A stretch of 64,000 nucleotides of DNA. Origin: Flavisolibacter ginsengisoli DSM 18119 (lineage in GTDB: Bacteria > Bacteroidota > Bacteroidia > Chitinophagales > Chitinophagaceae). Position 1 is the stretch's first letter. Each line of letters starts with the position of its first letter. Where the stretch lies: assembly GCF_900129295.1 (NCBI RefSeq), contig NZ_FQUU01000009.1:62001-126000 (forward strand), read 5' to 3'. The position numbers and the translations under genes are program-made. The notes below the pieces were generated by a model. That model was given only the letters and a program-made list of their open reading frames with translations. It searched no databases and was not told the origin of the DNA. This document shows positions 43,613 to 53,324 of this stretch, piece after piece.

Positions 43613-44053
43613 TTAATTTTTTCCGGTTGAACCAAAGCCACCTTCACTGCGTGAAGTTTCCGACAATATCTCTACCTGGTGCCAGGAAATCTTTTCTATC
43701 TTTTGAACCACCAGCTGTGCGATCCTGTCACCATGTTGTATGACCTGCAGTTCACCTGACAGGTTTATCAATAGAATCTTAATTTCTCCCCTGTAATCAC
43801 TGTCAATTGTTCCAGGTGTATTCAGGCAGGTCAATCCTTGTTTAATGGCCAGCCCACTTCGTGGCCTTACCTGTGCTTCAAATCCCTGGGGCAATTCTAT
43901 AAATAATCCCGTTGGGATCATTTGCCTTTCCATCGGTTTTAATACCATTGTGCCTTGGAGATTGGCCCTGAGATCCAGCCCTGAAGAACCTTCCGTAGCA
44001 TAGGTAGGTAAAGGATTGGAAGATGTATTAATGATCTTAACTGCAATGCTCAT
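43613..44053 (-). CDS. dut: dUTP diphosphatase
   Basis: This enzyme removes dUTP and supplies dUMP. The 146-aa trimeric-type protein has all five motifs: [40 protein letters not shown] and [10 protein letters not shown]. The start MSIAVKI at 44053 is preferred over 44083. Its upstream neighbour is ispF. Confidence 0.95.
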   Translation of the reverse strand: MSIAVKIINTSSNPLPTYATEGSSGLDLRANLQGTMVLKPMERQMIPTGLFIELPQGFEAQVRPRSGLAIKQGLTCLNTPGTIDSDYRGEIKILLINLSGELQVIQHGDRIAQLVVQKIEKISWHQVEILSETSRSEGGFGSTGKN

Positions 44054-44088
44054 TGTTTCAAAGATAGGTTTGGGAGGTTCCAAAGATG

Positions 44089-44568
44089 TTAAATAGTTTC
44101 CAATAAAGCTGAGGCATAGGCAACCACACCTTCTTTCCGGCCCACAAAACCCATTTGCTCGGTAGTGGTGGCTTTTACTGAAATATCTCTTTTCCCAATG
44201 CCCGCAATAGTAGAAATTACCTCTTGCATCTGTTCTATATAAGGTTTAATCTTTGGCTCCTGGAGGCATAAAGTACTGTCGATATTTATAACGCGGTAGC
44301 CTTCAGCCCTGATCAACTCAATGCTTTGCTGCAACAATATCTTGCTGTCAATGTTTTTATATTGCTGGTCTGTATCCGGAAAGTGCACGCCAATATCACC
44401 CAGGCAAGCTGCACCCAGCAAAGCATCGCAAATGGCATGTAATAAGACATCAGCATCGCTGTGCCCAAGACCTCCTTTATGATAAGGTATTAAAACACCA
44501 CCTATCCATAATTCCCTGCCTTCTGCCAATTGATGAAAATCAACTCCTAAACCTATACGGATGCCCAT
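44089..44568 (-). CDS. ispF: 2-C-methyl-D-erythritol 2,4-cyclodiphosphate synthase
   Basis: IspF makes the cyclic diphosphate of the MEP isoprenoid pathway. The 159-aa product starts at [14 protein letters not shown]; Asp and His of DFH bind zinc, and [21 protein letters not shown] is the family signature. A perfect minus-strand TACATTTG box (complement of 44581-44588) ends 12 bases before this start, so the frame to 44622 is not used. Confidence 0.95.
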   Translation of the reverse strand: MGIRIGLGVDFHQLAEGRELWIGGVLIPYHKGGLGHSDADVLLHAICDALLGAACLGDIGVHFPDTDQQYKNIDSKILLQQSIELIRAEGYRVINIDSTLCLQEPKIKPYIEQMQEVISTIAGIGKRDISVKATTTEQMGFVGRKEGVVAYASALLETI

Positions 44569-44580
44569 ATTATTTTTTGG

Positions 44581-44588
44581 CAAATGTA
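44581..44588 (-). promoter_or_regulatory. TANNTTTG -7 box for ispF
   Basis: The minus strand reads TACATTTG, a perfect match, 12 bases upstream of the ispF ATG. It would give the ispF-dut-DUF4292-envC run its own promoter downstream of porV's terminator. Confidence 0.5.
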
Positions 44589-44654
44589 GGAAGGCTATGT
44601 GATGATAATACGACCTGCTCAATAGACAATTACCGCTACTGTACCTGGCAATAA

Positions 44655-44687
44655 ATAAAAAAGCGGCCTGAATAAACAGAGCCGCTT
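44655..44687 (-). terminator. intrinsic terminator after porV
   Basis: AAGCGGC (44661-44667) pairs with GCCGCTT (44681-44687). On the minus strand it is followed by a run of T. It separates porU-porV from ispF. Confidence 0.8.
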
Positions 44688-44709
44688 GTATGATTATAAT
44701 GATTTCTTA

Positions 44710-45882
44710 TTATTCTGTTGTAGTTCCTTCACCACTAAGATCAAATACAAGTGAGAAACGAAGTGTATTGGCTAATGGGTTTTGGTTCACACCACTATTA
44801 ACAGGAATAAGGTAAGAGAAGTTCAATCCAAAAACATTGTACTTGATACCTACACCTGTTGTAAAATAACGGCGGTTACCCTTTGTTTTATCTTCATAAA
44901 AATAGCCGGCACGCAGTGCGAACTGGTTATTATACCAATATTCTGCACCTAGAGAAGCCTGGAATTCTTTGATCTCTTCAGACATGCCGCCTGGAGCATC
45001 TCCAAACGAACTAAACCAGCTACCAACTACACTCTTGGTCCGGTAGTTATTAAAGTTGATCGTATCCTGTTGTGTTGGCGGATTGGAAGGTACTGGTGGA
45101 GTAGGAACCATCAATTTATTCAAATCAACACCAAATGTGATCTTATTGCTTTCATCTATGACCTTAGTATAAGTGGTACCAATGCCAAAGTTGGCAGGAA
45201 TGAAATCTTTCTGTTCTGCATTATCCGTGTAAGATATTTTTGAACCCAGGTTGGTCAATGCCAATCCAAAGGCCCATCCCTGGCCAGCTTCAGTAAGTGC
45301 CCTGTAATACAAACCAATATCACCAGCTACAGCACTTCCTGCCTTATATGTATTGCCATTGCCACTGTAACCACTGGCAAGATTGGAATAGATATATTTT
45401 AATCCAACACCTATACCCATCTTTTCAGAAAGCTTACGGGAATACCCAAGGTCAAATCCAAATTCGCGTGGATTTGAAGTATTTAAAGGATTGCCATTAT
45501 TATCGGTGAACTGGATACTACCTAAATTGAAATAACGCAATGAACCAGAAACCGCCTGGTTTTCGTCTAATTTATAATAACCGGCTAGTGAAGCCAGGTA
45601 CACATCATTAACCAGTTTTTTCAACCATGGAGTGTAGGTTACATTCACACCTGCTACCGATTCATTAAATGGAACTTTTCCGAGATTGAAAAACGAAGCA
45701 CTTGCATCAGGACTGGTAGCCAGTGATAATTCACCCATTGCACCTGCCCGGCCATCAGGTGAGATTCTTAAAAAAGGTACAGCGGTGGTTACAACATTAA
45801 TTCTTTCCTGGGCATATGTGGGAAGGACGCCTGCGATCAATAGCGTAAGAGCAGTTGTCAGTCGTAATGCAGTTGATTTCAT
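44710..45882 (-). CDS. porV: Type IX secretion outer-membrane protein PorV
   Basis: A 390-aa FadL-like 14-strand outer-membrane barrel. It has a signal peptide (LRLTTALTLLIAGVLPTYAQ) and the PorV start VPFLRISPDGRAGAMGELSLATSPDA, which is strongly conserved in the family. PorV acts as a shuttle, passing T9SS cargo to the PorU sortase. The gene follows porU with a 73-base gap on the same strand, the usual Bacteroidota order. Confidence 0.94.
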   Translation of the reverse strand: MKSTALRLTTALTLLIAGVLPTYAQERINVVTTAVPFLRISPDGRAGAMGELSLATSPDASASFFNLGKVPFNESVAGVNVTYTPWLKKLVNDVYLASLAGYYKLDENQAVSGSLRYFNLGSIQFTDNNGNPLNTSNPREFGFDLGYSRKLSEKMGIGVGLKYIYSNLASGYSGNGNTYKAGSAVAGDIGLYYRALTEAGQGWAFGLALTNLGSKISYTDNAEQKDFIPANFGIGTTYTKVIDESNKITFGVDLNKLMVPTPPVPSNPPTQQDTINFNNYRTKSVVGSWFSSFGDAPGGMSEEIKEFQASLGAEYWYNNQFALRAGYFYEDKTKGNRRYFTTGVGIKYNVFGLNFSYLIPVNSGVNQNPLANTLRFSLVFDLSGEGTTTE

Positions 45883-45955
45883 AGTTCTTGTTTATAAAGT
45901 GCGTGAAAATATACAGTTTTGGTTATAAAAGGAAAATGTTTGGTTGTTTATACAG

Positions 45956-48900
45956 CTAAAGAATGACGAGTCGTTCCCACTTTTCGGCCGTAGTTCCATA
46001 TGATGTTCTGATCTTAATACGGTATACATAGACACCTCTTCCTAATTTATTACCGTACTCATCCCGGCCATCCCATAGAATGTCATTGGAACGGTTTCCT
46101 TCAGAATTTATTGTCTGTGTGAGGGTTTTTATAAGCTTGCCACTGATGGTAAAGACCTCAACTTTAGCATACAGATCTTCGAATGGATGGTTATGTTCAA
46201 ACCAAAAACTGGTGGAAGTAGTAAAAGGATTAGGATAATTCAATACGTGTTCCAATTTTAGTTCACCTGTTGCAATGACAGTAAATTCCAGTACATATTC
46301 GCTGGAGTTATTGGTAACATCCCATGCTTTTATTTTTAATGTATGATGCCCCGCAGCAAGTTCAGGTAATTGAAAGCGAACAGTTCCTTTTTGGAAGTTA
46401 TCTAGGTCTGTTTCATAAAAGTTGTTTAATACATAGTATTTATTGTTATCATTATCCAGGGTAGCTACCAGGTCATGGCCTATTCCGGAACTTACCGTAT
46501 TAATACCAGATGAATCCACCAGCTTCACCAACAATATAGGTATTGCATTGGTAATGCTGCCATTGACAAACTTTTCATCATTAAGATAAGCCCTGATCTC
46601 TGGTCCCTCGTGATCTTTATTAGCTGTTGTATCTATTCCACCTATGATAACATTAGAAGAATAGCCACCTCCCCCTATGTTACCATTTTCCGCATAGAGA
46701 CTTAGCTTACCCTTTCCATATTGGTAATTAATATCCTTTGGCAGCCTGAAGCGAAAAAAGAAACGCCCATTCTCTACTGAAGCCTTTCCTTTAAAAAGAA
46801 TGTTGGCCTGCTGTGTAAAACCTACGGGAAAACTACCAGGGTCATTGCCAAGAGTAGTAATGGTTTCCGGCTTATCAAATAAAGATAAATAAGCTGTACC
46901 ACTAAAGCTGCTTAAAGGATCATCATGCAGGTCAGTAATAAAGCCTTCGACAGACACAAACTCTCCGGCACTTAAAGTATCTATGGAGCCCTGGATATCC
47001 CTGCCATTAATGGCTTTGACTACAGGTTTCAATTCCGGGAATCCCAAACGCATGGCCGGATCCCCTAGTAATACAAACTTCCTGTTATTAATCACATCTC
47101 CGGAATTTAAATAGGTGAAATTCTTGGCATCCATTAAGGCTGCTCCCAAAGATTTGTAATGACCATTGCTATCAGGTTTAAGGGCTGCCTTGAGGTAGTT
47201 TTCATTAATGATCCTGTTGCTATAGGCAAACACTACCCTTGATGTGGTCATTAACCCTATTCCACCTGTTTTAGGCCTCACAAGAATATTTTCTCCCAGG
47301 GAGTTTACCAGTGGATTATCATAAGGCGCAAAATCACAAGTAGCCGTAATAAACAAGGGCAGTTTAGTTGAGTTTTCCCATTTATTAACTATAGACTGGT
47401 CAAGCACCACTTCTTCTGCCAGCCTTTGAGACCCTCCATGTCCGCTATAATTCCATATCAGGGTGCCAGTATAAATGGAATTGTCCACCTGGATGTTGGC
47501 TTGTGGATAACGCCCTCCTGCTGACCCACTCTCCTGCCTGAATGCATCAAGGTAAATCTTCTGTGTATTAAAAAGGGGAGCTTCAGTAGCGATGGCAGTT
47601 GCAAGGGTTTCAGCATCCTGCAGGTGCAGGTTATTATCCTCATCGTCCGCTACAAGGTCTATATTATTTCGCCAGGGACCCAGGGAGGCAGCGGAATGAT
47701 AAGTGAATACCTTTTCTACAAAATTCTTTGCTTCAACTAAATTCTTTGCAGGTACTCTCCCAATTCCAATATCAAGGGTATTGATGATCAAACCCGAGTT
47801 TATATCCTCATTCTCATCTAAAAAACCGTAAAAATCATCTGATGTATAGGTGCTCAAAGGATCTAAAGAGGAATTACTTTCATACACCGGAACTAAGGCC
47901 GTATTATTAGGTACCCGGTTTTTATAATCGAAAGATCCTTTCCCAAAAAGTAAGAGATACTTTCCGGAATCTTTCCAGGAAGTCCTGTAACGGTCATAGA
48001 ACATCTTGACGAAATTGCGCAACGCAGACGGGTCAGGAGATCCACCAGAGAATTCATTGTATACCTGCTCTGTAGTAACCACAATGGTCTTTAATTGATC
48101 ATGCTGCTCATGAAATGCCGCTAAACGCTTTGCTTCGGACAGGAATTCTGGGGGAGTAATGATGAAATAGTCCGCGGGACCGCTAGCATGAAGGTTTTGA
48201 TTGGCCACCTTTCCTTCCACCAATGGCGACAAATAATTATTTGAAAAGGCAAAATATTCTTTTAATTGTATGGCATCATTCGTAAACCACAATTGATTAC
48301 CTGATAAGACACTTTTCATAGTTACGGGCTGGGCCATGTCGGTAACATCCCAAACCTGTGTACGCGCATCTGTATTGGATATTACATATTCAACAGAAGG
48401 TGTCCCTACACTTCCCAGGTCTCTGAATGGCAATTGTCCGGAGGGGGGCATTTCCAGGCTGCGCCGGTAAAATAGTTCAAACCAGTTCAGCCATCCCTGG
48501 CTATTGAAACTCCCGGGCGTAAAGTTGAGTGTCACAACCGGGTTGGGAGAGGCAGTGAAATTATCTTTTTTCTCCACCTGCTGGGCAAAAGGGTCTAAGA
48601 TACCAGTACCTACTCCTGGAACAGGTATTTGTTGGACAGGTATGCCATTTACAGATATTGAAAATGATGAGCCAACGTTTAAAGAACGGGCCACTACATT
48701 AGATGTTATCCTTGCAGGTTGGCCTGGAATAATGCCTGGTATGGCAATATTATAGTTTAGTGCCAGGGTTTTACCCGGGGCGTTGGCCATTTCTTCTCCA
48801 AACCATTCCTTACCACTTGCCAGGAAATTGATCGTGTCAAGCTCATGAAAATAATGGTCATCAAATGAACTTATAGTCTTCTGTGGAACAGGAGAACTGA

Positions 48901-49375
48901 TTTGCTGTTTGACCCTTTTACCAACTCCACCTACAGTGATAAAAAAATAAGCCTTATCGCTGTATAGGTTCTTAATATGGTGATATTGCCCGCTAGTGGA
49001 ATCCAGTGACCACGGGTTGGGACCCCTGGTATAGAATAATATTTGATCCTGGGCATCAAACACTCCATCTCCTCCATCATTAACCATAATGGCTATTTCC
49101 TCCAGGTCGTCAATTGAACTTCCGGCATTTGATTCCGGAAGCATACCTCCCCCATTCCCAAAAATTCTTACCTGGCCAGAGGGGATGGAACCCTGGATGC
49201 CTAAAGCTGCCAGGAATGAGGGGTCAATCTTATAAATTCCCTCCCTGTCAACGCTGAATTTATACCAGTTTCCAGTAGCTAAAACAGATGAAGATTTGTA
49301 CGTTCTTTGGGCCTTTACCCATAGCATTGAAGCTGTCAAAACACTCAGGATCAGTAGCTTTGGAATGGAGAACAT
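45956..49375 (-). CDS. porU: Type IX secretion sortase PorU
   Basis: PorU removes the C-terminal signal from T9SS cargo and attaches cargo to A-LPS at the cell surface. The 1139-aa protein has a signal peptide, a gingipain-like C25 cysteine peptidase domain with His ~645 in WNYSGHGGSQ and Cys ~678 in ITATCDFAPYD, and a C-terminal secretion-type domain (LEHVLNYPNPFTTST, GRGVYVYRI). This is a normal length for the family. It pairs with porV downstream, and gldJ lies divergently upstream. Confidence 0.94.
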   Translation of the reverse strand: MFSIPKLLILSVLTASMLWVKAQRTYKSSSVLATGNWYKFSVDREGIYKIDPSFLAALGIQGSIPSGQVRIFGNGGGMLPESNAGSSIDDLEEIAIMVNDGGDGVFDAQDQILFYTRGPNPWSLDSTSGQYHHIKNLYSDKAYFFITVGGVGKRVKQQISSPVPQKTISSFDDHYFHELDTINFLASGKEWFGEEMANAPGKTLALNYNIAIPGIIPGQPARITSNVVARSLNVGSSFSISVNGIPVQQIPVPGVGTGILDPFAQQVEKKDNFTASPNPVVTLNFTPGSFNSQGWLNWFELFYRRSLEMPPSGQLPFRDLGSVGTPSVEYVISNTDARTQVWDVTDMAQPVTMKSVLSGNQLWFTNDAIQLKEYFAFSNNYLSPLVEGKVANQNLHASGPADYFIITPPEFLSEAKRLAAFHEQHDQLKTIVVTTEQVYNEFSGGSPDPSALRNFVKMFYDRYRTSWKDSGKYLLLFGKGSFDYKNRVPNNTALVPVYESNSSLDPLSTYTSDDFYGFLDENEDINSGLIINTLDIGIGRVPAKNLVEAKNFVEKVFTYHSAASLGPWRNNIDLVADDEDNNLHLQDAETLATAIATEAPLFNTQKIYLDAFRQESGSAGGRYPQANIQVDNSIYTGTLIWNYSGHGGSQRLAEEVVLDQSIVNKWENSTKLPLFITATCDFAPYDNPLVNSLGENILVRPKTGGIGLMTTSRVVFAYSNRIINENYLKAALKPDSNGHYKSLGAALMDAKNFTYLNSGDVINNRKFVLLGDPAMRLGFPELKPVVKAINGRDIQGSIDTLSAGEFVSVEGFITDLHDDPLSSFSGTAYLSLFDKPETITTLGNDPGSFPVGFTQQANILFKGKASVENGRFFFRFRLPKDINYQYGKGKLSLYAENGNIGGGGYSSNVIIGGIDTTANKDHEGPEIRAYLNDEKFVNGSITNAIPILLVKLVDSSGINTVSSGIGHDLVATLDNDNNKYYVLNNFYETDLDNFQKGTVRFQLPELAAGHHTLKIKAWDVTNNSSEYVLEFTVIATGELKLEHVLNYPNPFTTSTSFWFEHNHPFEDLYAKVEVFTISGKLIKTLTQTINSEGNRSNDILWDGRDEYGNKLGRGVYVYRIKIRTSYGTTAEKWERLVIL

Positions 49376-49589
49376 GGTGGTGGCTATCGTAGAATTAACA
49401 TGTAAAAAACGTAAAACCCCTTAAACAATTCATATCATTCTATCTATATTCGCACATCTGTCTTATAAAACTATTTGGGTTTACAATAATTCCAATCAGA
49501 TGGCGTTAAAGTTATTCCAAACAATGGTTAAACCAAGGCAGACACATGAAAAATCCATGTGTTCCTTTAGAAAGACAAAAAACGCAACC

Positions 49590-51176
49590 ATGCAAGTAAG
49601 AAATTTTTTAATCCTATTATCCTGTGCCGCAGCGCTCACCTCGTGTAAAAACGGCCTATTCGGCAAAAACAAAAAAGACAAATCCGATGTAACAGGTTGG
49701 AACTACAATGACAAAAACCAGGGTGGCTACCAGGTAGCTAAATCCCAGGAACAGGGCCTTGGGCCAGGTTTGGTGTTTGTTCAGGGTGGTACCTTTACTA
49801 TGGGTCAAACTGAAGAAGACGTGATGGGCAACTGGGATAATATCCCCCGCCGGGTTACGGTTCCATCATTTTATATTGACCGTACCGAGGTAGCCAATGT
49901 GCACTACCGCGAGTATATCTTCTGGCTTAACAGGGTTTTCAATCCGGAAGACGATCCCAACAACCAAAAAATAATTGATGCTGCTCTGCCCGATACGCTG
50001 GTATGGCGTAGCGAGTTAAGCTATAATGAACCGCTGGTTGAATATTACTTCCGCCACCCCGGTTTTAATTACTATCCAGTAGTAGGTGTTAGCTGGAAGC
50101 AGGCCCACGATTTTTGTCTTTGGAGAAGCGATAGGGTTAATGAAGGTATCCTGATGCAAAAAGGATATGTTTCTACCCAGGGCGTACAGGGTCAGCAAGG
50201 ACAGGAAAACTTTACTACTAAATCTTACTTACTTGGACTTTACCAGGCTCAGCCAGGCAAAGGAGCTACTTCTAAAAAGAATCCTTTAAAAACTCCACAG
50301 GGCACGCCGCGTACAACGGTGACTATGGAAGATGGTTTATTATTACCTGATTACCGTTTGCCCTTTGAAGCTGAGTGGGAATATGCAGCCTATGGTTTAA
50401 TCAATCAAAACCCTCGTCCTTCTACCAAAGAAGGTAAAAGAGGAGAGGAATTGCAATCCAATAAGCAGGTTTACCCTTGGACGCATAATATGAACTCAAG
50501 TGGCTTGCGTGATACGAAACATGGCAGCTGGCAAGGTCAGTTCCTGGCCAACTTTAAAAGAGGATCAGGTGACAATGCTGGTGTGGCTGGTGGTTTGAAC
50601 GACCGTGCAGTTTATACCTCTGAGGTAACTTCTTTCTATCCTAATGGTTTCGGCATATACAATATGGCTGGTAACGTTAGTGAGTGGGTGGCTGATGTGT
50701 ACAGACCTCTTACGGGTCTGGATGTTGCAGGCAACCAGGATGATGTAGCCCCTTACCGTGGTAATAAATACCAGAAACTATATGTTAAGGATCCTGCTGC
50801 TACTGATCCAAACGAAAGATATGAAAGAGACAGCACAGGTCGTGTAAAGATGACCGATGTAACTGACGAAGAAAGCAAGAACCGCCGTAACTACCAGCGT
50901 GGTAACGTTATCAACTTCCTTGATGGTGATAGCCTGTCAAACGCTTCTTATGGTTATGGAGTTACTACCCTGATCTCTGATAAGTCAAGAGTTTATAAGG
51001 GTGGAAGCTGGAATGACCGTGCCTACTGGCTGGTACCAGGAACCCGCAGGTACCTCGAAGAAGACCAGGCGTCCAGCACCATTGGATTCCGTTGCGCTAT
51101 GGATCGCATGGGTAGCCCTGAAGGCAACAAGAGGAAAACCGGTAACTTCTGGAAAACTAAAAAGCAAAAAAGATAA
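49590..51176 (+). CDS. gldJ: Gliding motility / T9SS lipoprotein GldJ
   Basis: The 528-aa lipoprotein starts at MQVRNFLILLSCAAALTSC, with the lipobox Cys just before KNG. The rest is an FGE-sulfatase-like fold: FVQGGTFTMGQ, FYIDRTEVANVHYREYIFWLN, MAGNVSEWVADVYR, RVYKGGSWNDRAYWL. GldJ stabilises the GldKLMN motor and ring of T9SS and is needed for gliding in flavobacteria. The frame is open to 49500, but the signal fixes the start. It is divergent from porU and followed by a strong terminator. Confidence 0.9.
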   Translation: MQVRNFLILLSCAAALTSCKNGLFGKNKKDKSDVTGWNYNDKNQGGYQVAKSQEQGLGPGLVFVQGGTFTMGQTEEDVMGNWDNIPRRVTVPSFYIDRTEVANVHYREYIFWLNRVFNPEDDPNNQKIIDAALPDTLVWRSELSYNEPLVEYYFRHPGFNYYPVVGVSWKQAHDFCLWRSDRVNEGILMQKGYVSTQGVQGQQGQENFTTKSYLLGLYQAQPGKGATSKKNPLKTPQGTPRTTVTMEDGLLLPDYRLPFEAEWEYAAYGLINQNPRPSTKEGKRGEELQSNKQVYPWTHNMNSSGLRDTKHGSWQGQFLANFKRGSGDNAGVAGGLNDRAVYTSEVTSFYPNGFGIYNMAGNVSEWVADVYRPLTGLDVAGNQDDVAPYRGNKYQKLYVKDPAATDPNERYERDSTGRVKMTDVTDEESKNRRNYQRGNVINFLDGDSLSNASYGYGVTTLISDKSRVYKGGSWNDRAYWLVPGTRRYLEEDQASSTIGFRCAMDRMGSPEGNKRKTGNFWKTKKQKR

Positions 51177-51196
51177 TCCTGAAAAACATCATAGAC

Positions 51197-51228
51197 ACCC
51201 CTTCCAGTCATACTGGAGGGGGTTTTTT
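51197..51228 (+). terminator. intrinsic terminator after gldJ
   Basis: An 11-bp GC-rich stem (51197-51207 with 51213-51223, one G-U pair), loop TCATA, followed by TTTTTT. Confidence 0.92.
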
Positions 51229-51249
51229 ATTCAATAGACTTTCACCTAT

Positions 51250-51257
51250 TACTTTTG
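51250..51257 (+). promoter_or_regulatory. TANNTTTG -7 box for murF
   Basis: TACTTTTG matches the consensus perfectly and ends 4 bases before the ATG at 51262, so the murF mRNA is likely leaderless. Confidence 0.6.
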
Positions 51258-51261
51258 CCAA

Positions 51262-52536
51262 ATGAATATAGAAGAACTATATACTCTATACCTGCAAAAT
51301 CCTTCTATCCAGACAGATACCCGCAAACTGAAGAAAGGAGATTTGTTTTTTGCCCTGAAAGGTCCAAGCTTTAATGGCAACGAGTTCGCGGCCAAAGCCA
51401 TTGATGCAGGCGCGTCTTATGTTATAATAGATGATCCAAAGTATGCAATGGACCGTACCATTGTAGTAGGCGATGTATTGAAAACATTACAGGAACTGGC
51501 ACGTCATCACAGGTTACAATTTGATATACCTTTTATAGCCATCACAGGCAGTAATGGCAAAACAACTACAAAAGAGCTGATACATGCTGTTCTATCTTCT
51601 TCTTTTACAACCTATACTACAGAAGGCAATCTAAACAACCACATAGGTGTTCCACTAACAATATTAAAGATCAGGAAGGATGCTCAAATGGCTGTAATAG
51701 AAATGGGAGCAAACCACCAAAAAGAGATAGATTCCTATTGCCAATATGCAATGCCTACGCATGGATTAATAACCAATGTAGGAAAGGCACACCTGGAAGG
51801 TTTTGGCGGTGAAGAAGGAGTTAAAAAAGGTAAAGGCGAACTATTTGATTATTTAAGGCAGCATAAGGGAACTGTCTTTATAATGTCAGACTATGATTAC
51901 CTGCAGGAAATGAGCAAAGGAATACCTGTTGTATATACTTATGGAACAAAAGAGGCTCAAGTAACAGGTAATATTTACCAGACAGACCCTTTTGTAGCGG
52001 TTCAATTTAGCAAAGGCTATGAAGGAATAATACAAACTCACCTTGTAGGTAGTTACAACCTGCCTAATATATTATCGGCTGTGGCTATAGGCCATTACTT
52101 TAAAGTACCACCTGGAAAAATAAGAGCTGCCATTGAAAGCTATATGCCTTCTAATAGTCGTTCACAATTGATGCAAAAAGGGAACAACCAGATCATTTTG
52201 GATGCTTACAATGCAAATCCCAGTAGCATGAAGGCAGCCATTGAAAACTTTGGCAGCATGAAAGCGGATGATAAGGTGCTGGCCCTTGGAGCTATGGCCG
52301 AGTTGGGAACCAGCAGTATAAAAGAACATGAAATGCTAATTGAACAAATCCAAAAGTACCCCTGGAAAGATGTCATCCTGGTTGGTGGCGATTTCATGCA
52401 AATAAAACACCCTTTTCATCAATTTACTTCGTCAAAAGAAGCGGGTGAATGGATGAAAGGAAAATACAAAAACGCCTGCCTGTTGATCAAAGGATCAAGG
52501 AGTATTCAAATGGAGAAAGTATTAGATTATTTATAA
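51262..52536 (+). CDS. murF: UDP-N-acetylmuramoyl-tripeptide:D-Ala-D-Ala ligase
   Basis: MurF adds D-Ala-D-Ala to the UDP-MurNAc-tripeptide in peptidoglycan synthesis. The 424-aa protein has the N-terminal substrate domain (QTDTRKLKKGDLFFALKGPSFNG), the P-loop AITGSNGKTTTKELI, and the Mur signatures EMGANHQKEID and DAYNANPSSMKAA. A -7 box sits 4 bases before the start. It overlaps the DUF983 gene by one base (TAATG). Confidence 0.95.
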   Translation: MNIEELYTLYLQNPSIQTDTRKLKKGDLFFALKGPSFNGNEFAAKAIDAGASYVIIDDPKYAMDRTIVVGDVLKTLQELARHHRLQFDIPFIAITGSNGKTTTKELIHAVLSSSFTTYTTEGNLNNHIGVPLTILKIRKDAQMAVIEMGANHQKEIDSYCQYAMPTHGLITNVGKAHLEGFGGEEGVKKGKGELFDYLRQHKGTVFIMSDYDYLQEMSKGIPVVYTYGTKEAQVTGNIYQTDPFVAVQFSKGYEGIIQTHLVGSYNLPNILSAVAIGHYFKVPPGKIRAAIESYMPSNSRSQLMQKGNNQIILDAYNANPSSMKAAIENFGSMKADDKVLALGAMAELGTSSIKEHEMLIEQIQKYPWKDVILVGGDFMQIKHPFHQFTSSKEAGEWMKGKYKNACLLIKGSRSIQMEKVLDYL

Positions 52537-52997
52537 TGATCATGTCCACTGAAATACCCCATAGGAATTATTTAATTACCATAATTACCTGTCGTTGCCC
52601 AAGATGCAGAGAAGGAAAACTTTTTAAATACCCCCTCACCTTTCGCTTTAACAAAAACATGGAAATGAATGAAAGCTGTCCTGTATGTGGACAGGTGACA
52701 GACATAGAAGTAGGATTTTATTATGGTACAGGATATGTAAGTTACCTGGTTGCCTTATTGCTCACTGTTATCAGTTTTATTTTGTGGCTATTGATCATTG
52801 GATTCTCTTTTAAGGATAGACGTTTTTTATATTGGATCAGTTTTAATTCCCTATCTCTTTTATTGCTACAGCCCTGGCTCATGCGTTTTGCTCGTAGCTT
52901 ATGGTTATCCTGTTTTGTAAGTTATGATCCTGAATGGCCTGATCATAAACCTGATGACCCAGAGCGTGTCATTAAGGAACAAATGAATAATTGGTAG
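52536..52997 (+). CDS. DUF983 membrane protein with zinc ribbon
   Basis: A ~153-aa protein. An N-terminal zinc ribbon has two cysteine pairs, TCRCPRCREG and CPVCGQ, followed by two membrane segments (VALLLTVISFILWLLII and FNSLSLLLLQPWLM). DUF983 proteins are widespread and of unknown function. The start may be 52536 (overlapping murF) or 52542. Co-transcription with murF is likely. Confidence 0.85.
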   Translation: MIMSTEIPHRNYLITIITCRCPRCREGKLFKYPLTFRFNKNMEMNESCPVCGQVTDIEVGFYYGTGYVSYLVALLLTVISFILWLLIIGFSFKDRRFLYWISFNSLSLLLLQPWLMRFARSLWLSCFVSYDPEWPDHKPDDPERVIKEQMNNW

Positions 52998-53324
52998 TTA
53001 TCCAATCAAAATAAAGCAGGTCCTGTAGAAACAGGACCTGGATATGTACATTTAAACATGCACATGAGAAAAATATCTTAATGCTGCAAAATTACCTTAT
53101 TGTCCCGGGAGGAATTAAAACTAAAATCACAAAATTTTACCTCTTTACATGATCCATCTCATCAATTAATTGATACCAGAAATGAAATTAGTGATTATGT
53201 AGTTCAGGAGCTTTCTAGTGTAAGGAGAAACCATCATATTAATTGATAGGTGGTCAAATGCCATTATAGGGAATGCAGCAATAGATGGATTTAAATCTAT
53301 CTTAAAGATGGAAACCAACAGCTA
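52998..53324. other. 327-base intergenic region before the AraC gene
   Basis: It contains the hairpin at 53017-53040. The rest is A/T-rich; no gene and no perfect -7 box near 53325 were seen. Confidence 0.5.
53017..53040. terminator. hairpin after DUF983
   Basis: A perfect 10-bp stem, CAGGTCCTGT (53017-53026) with ACAGGACCTG (53031-53040), loop AGAA. No T-tract follows. Confidence 0.7.
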
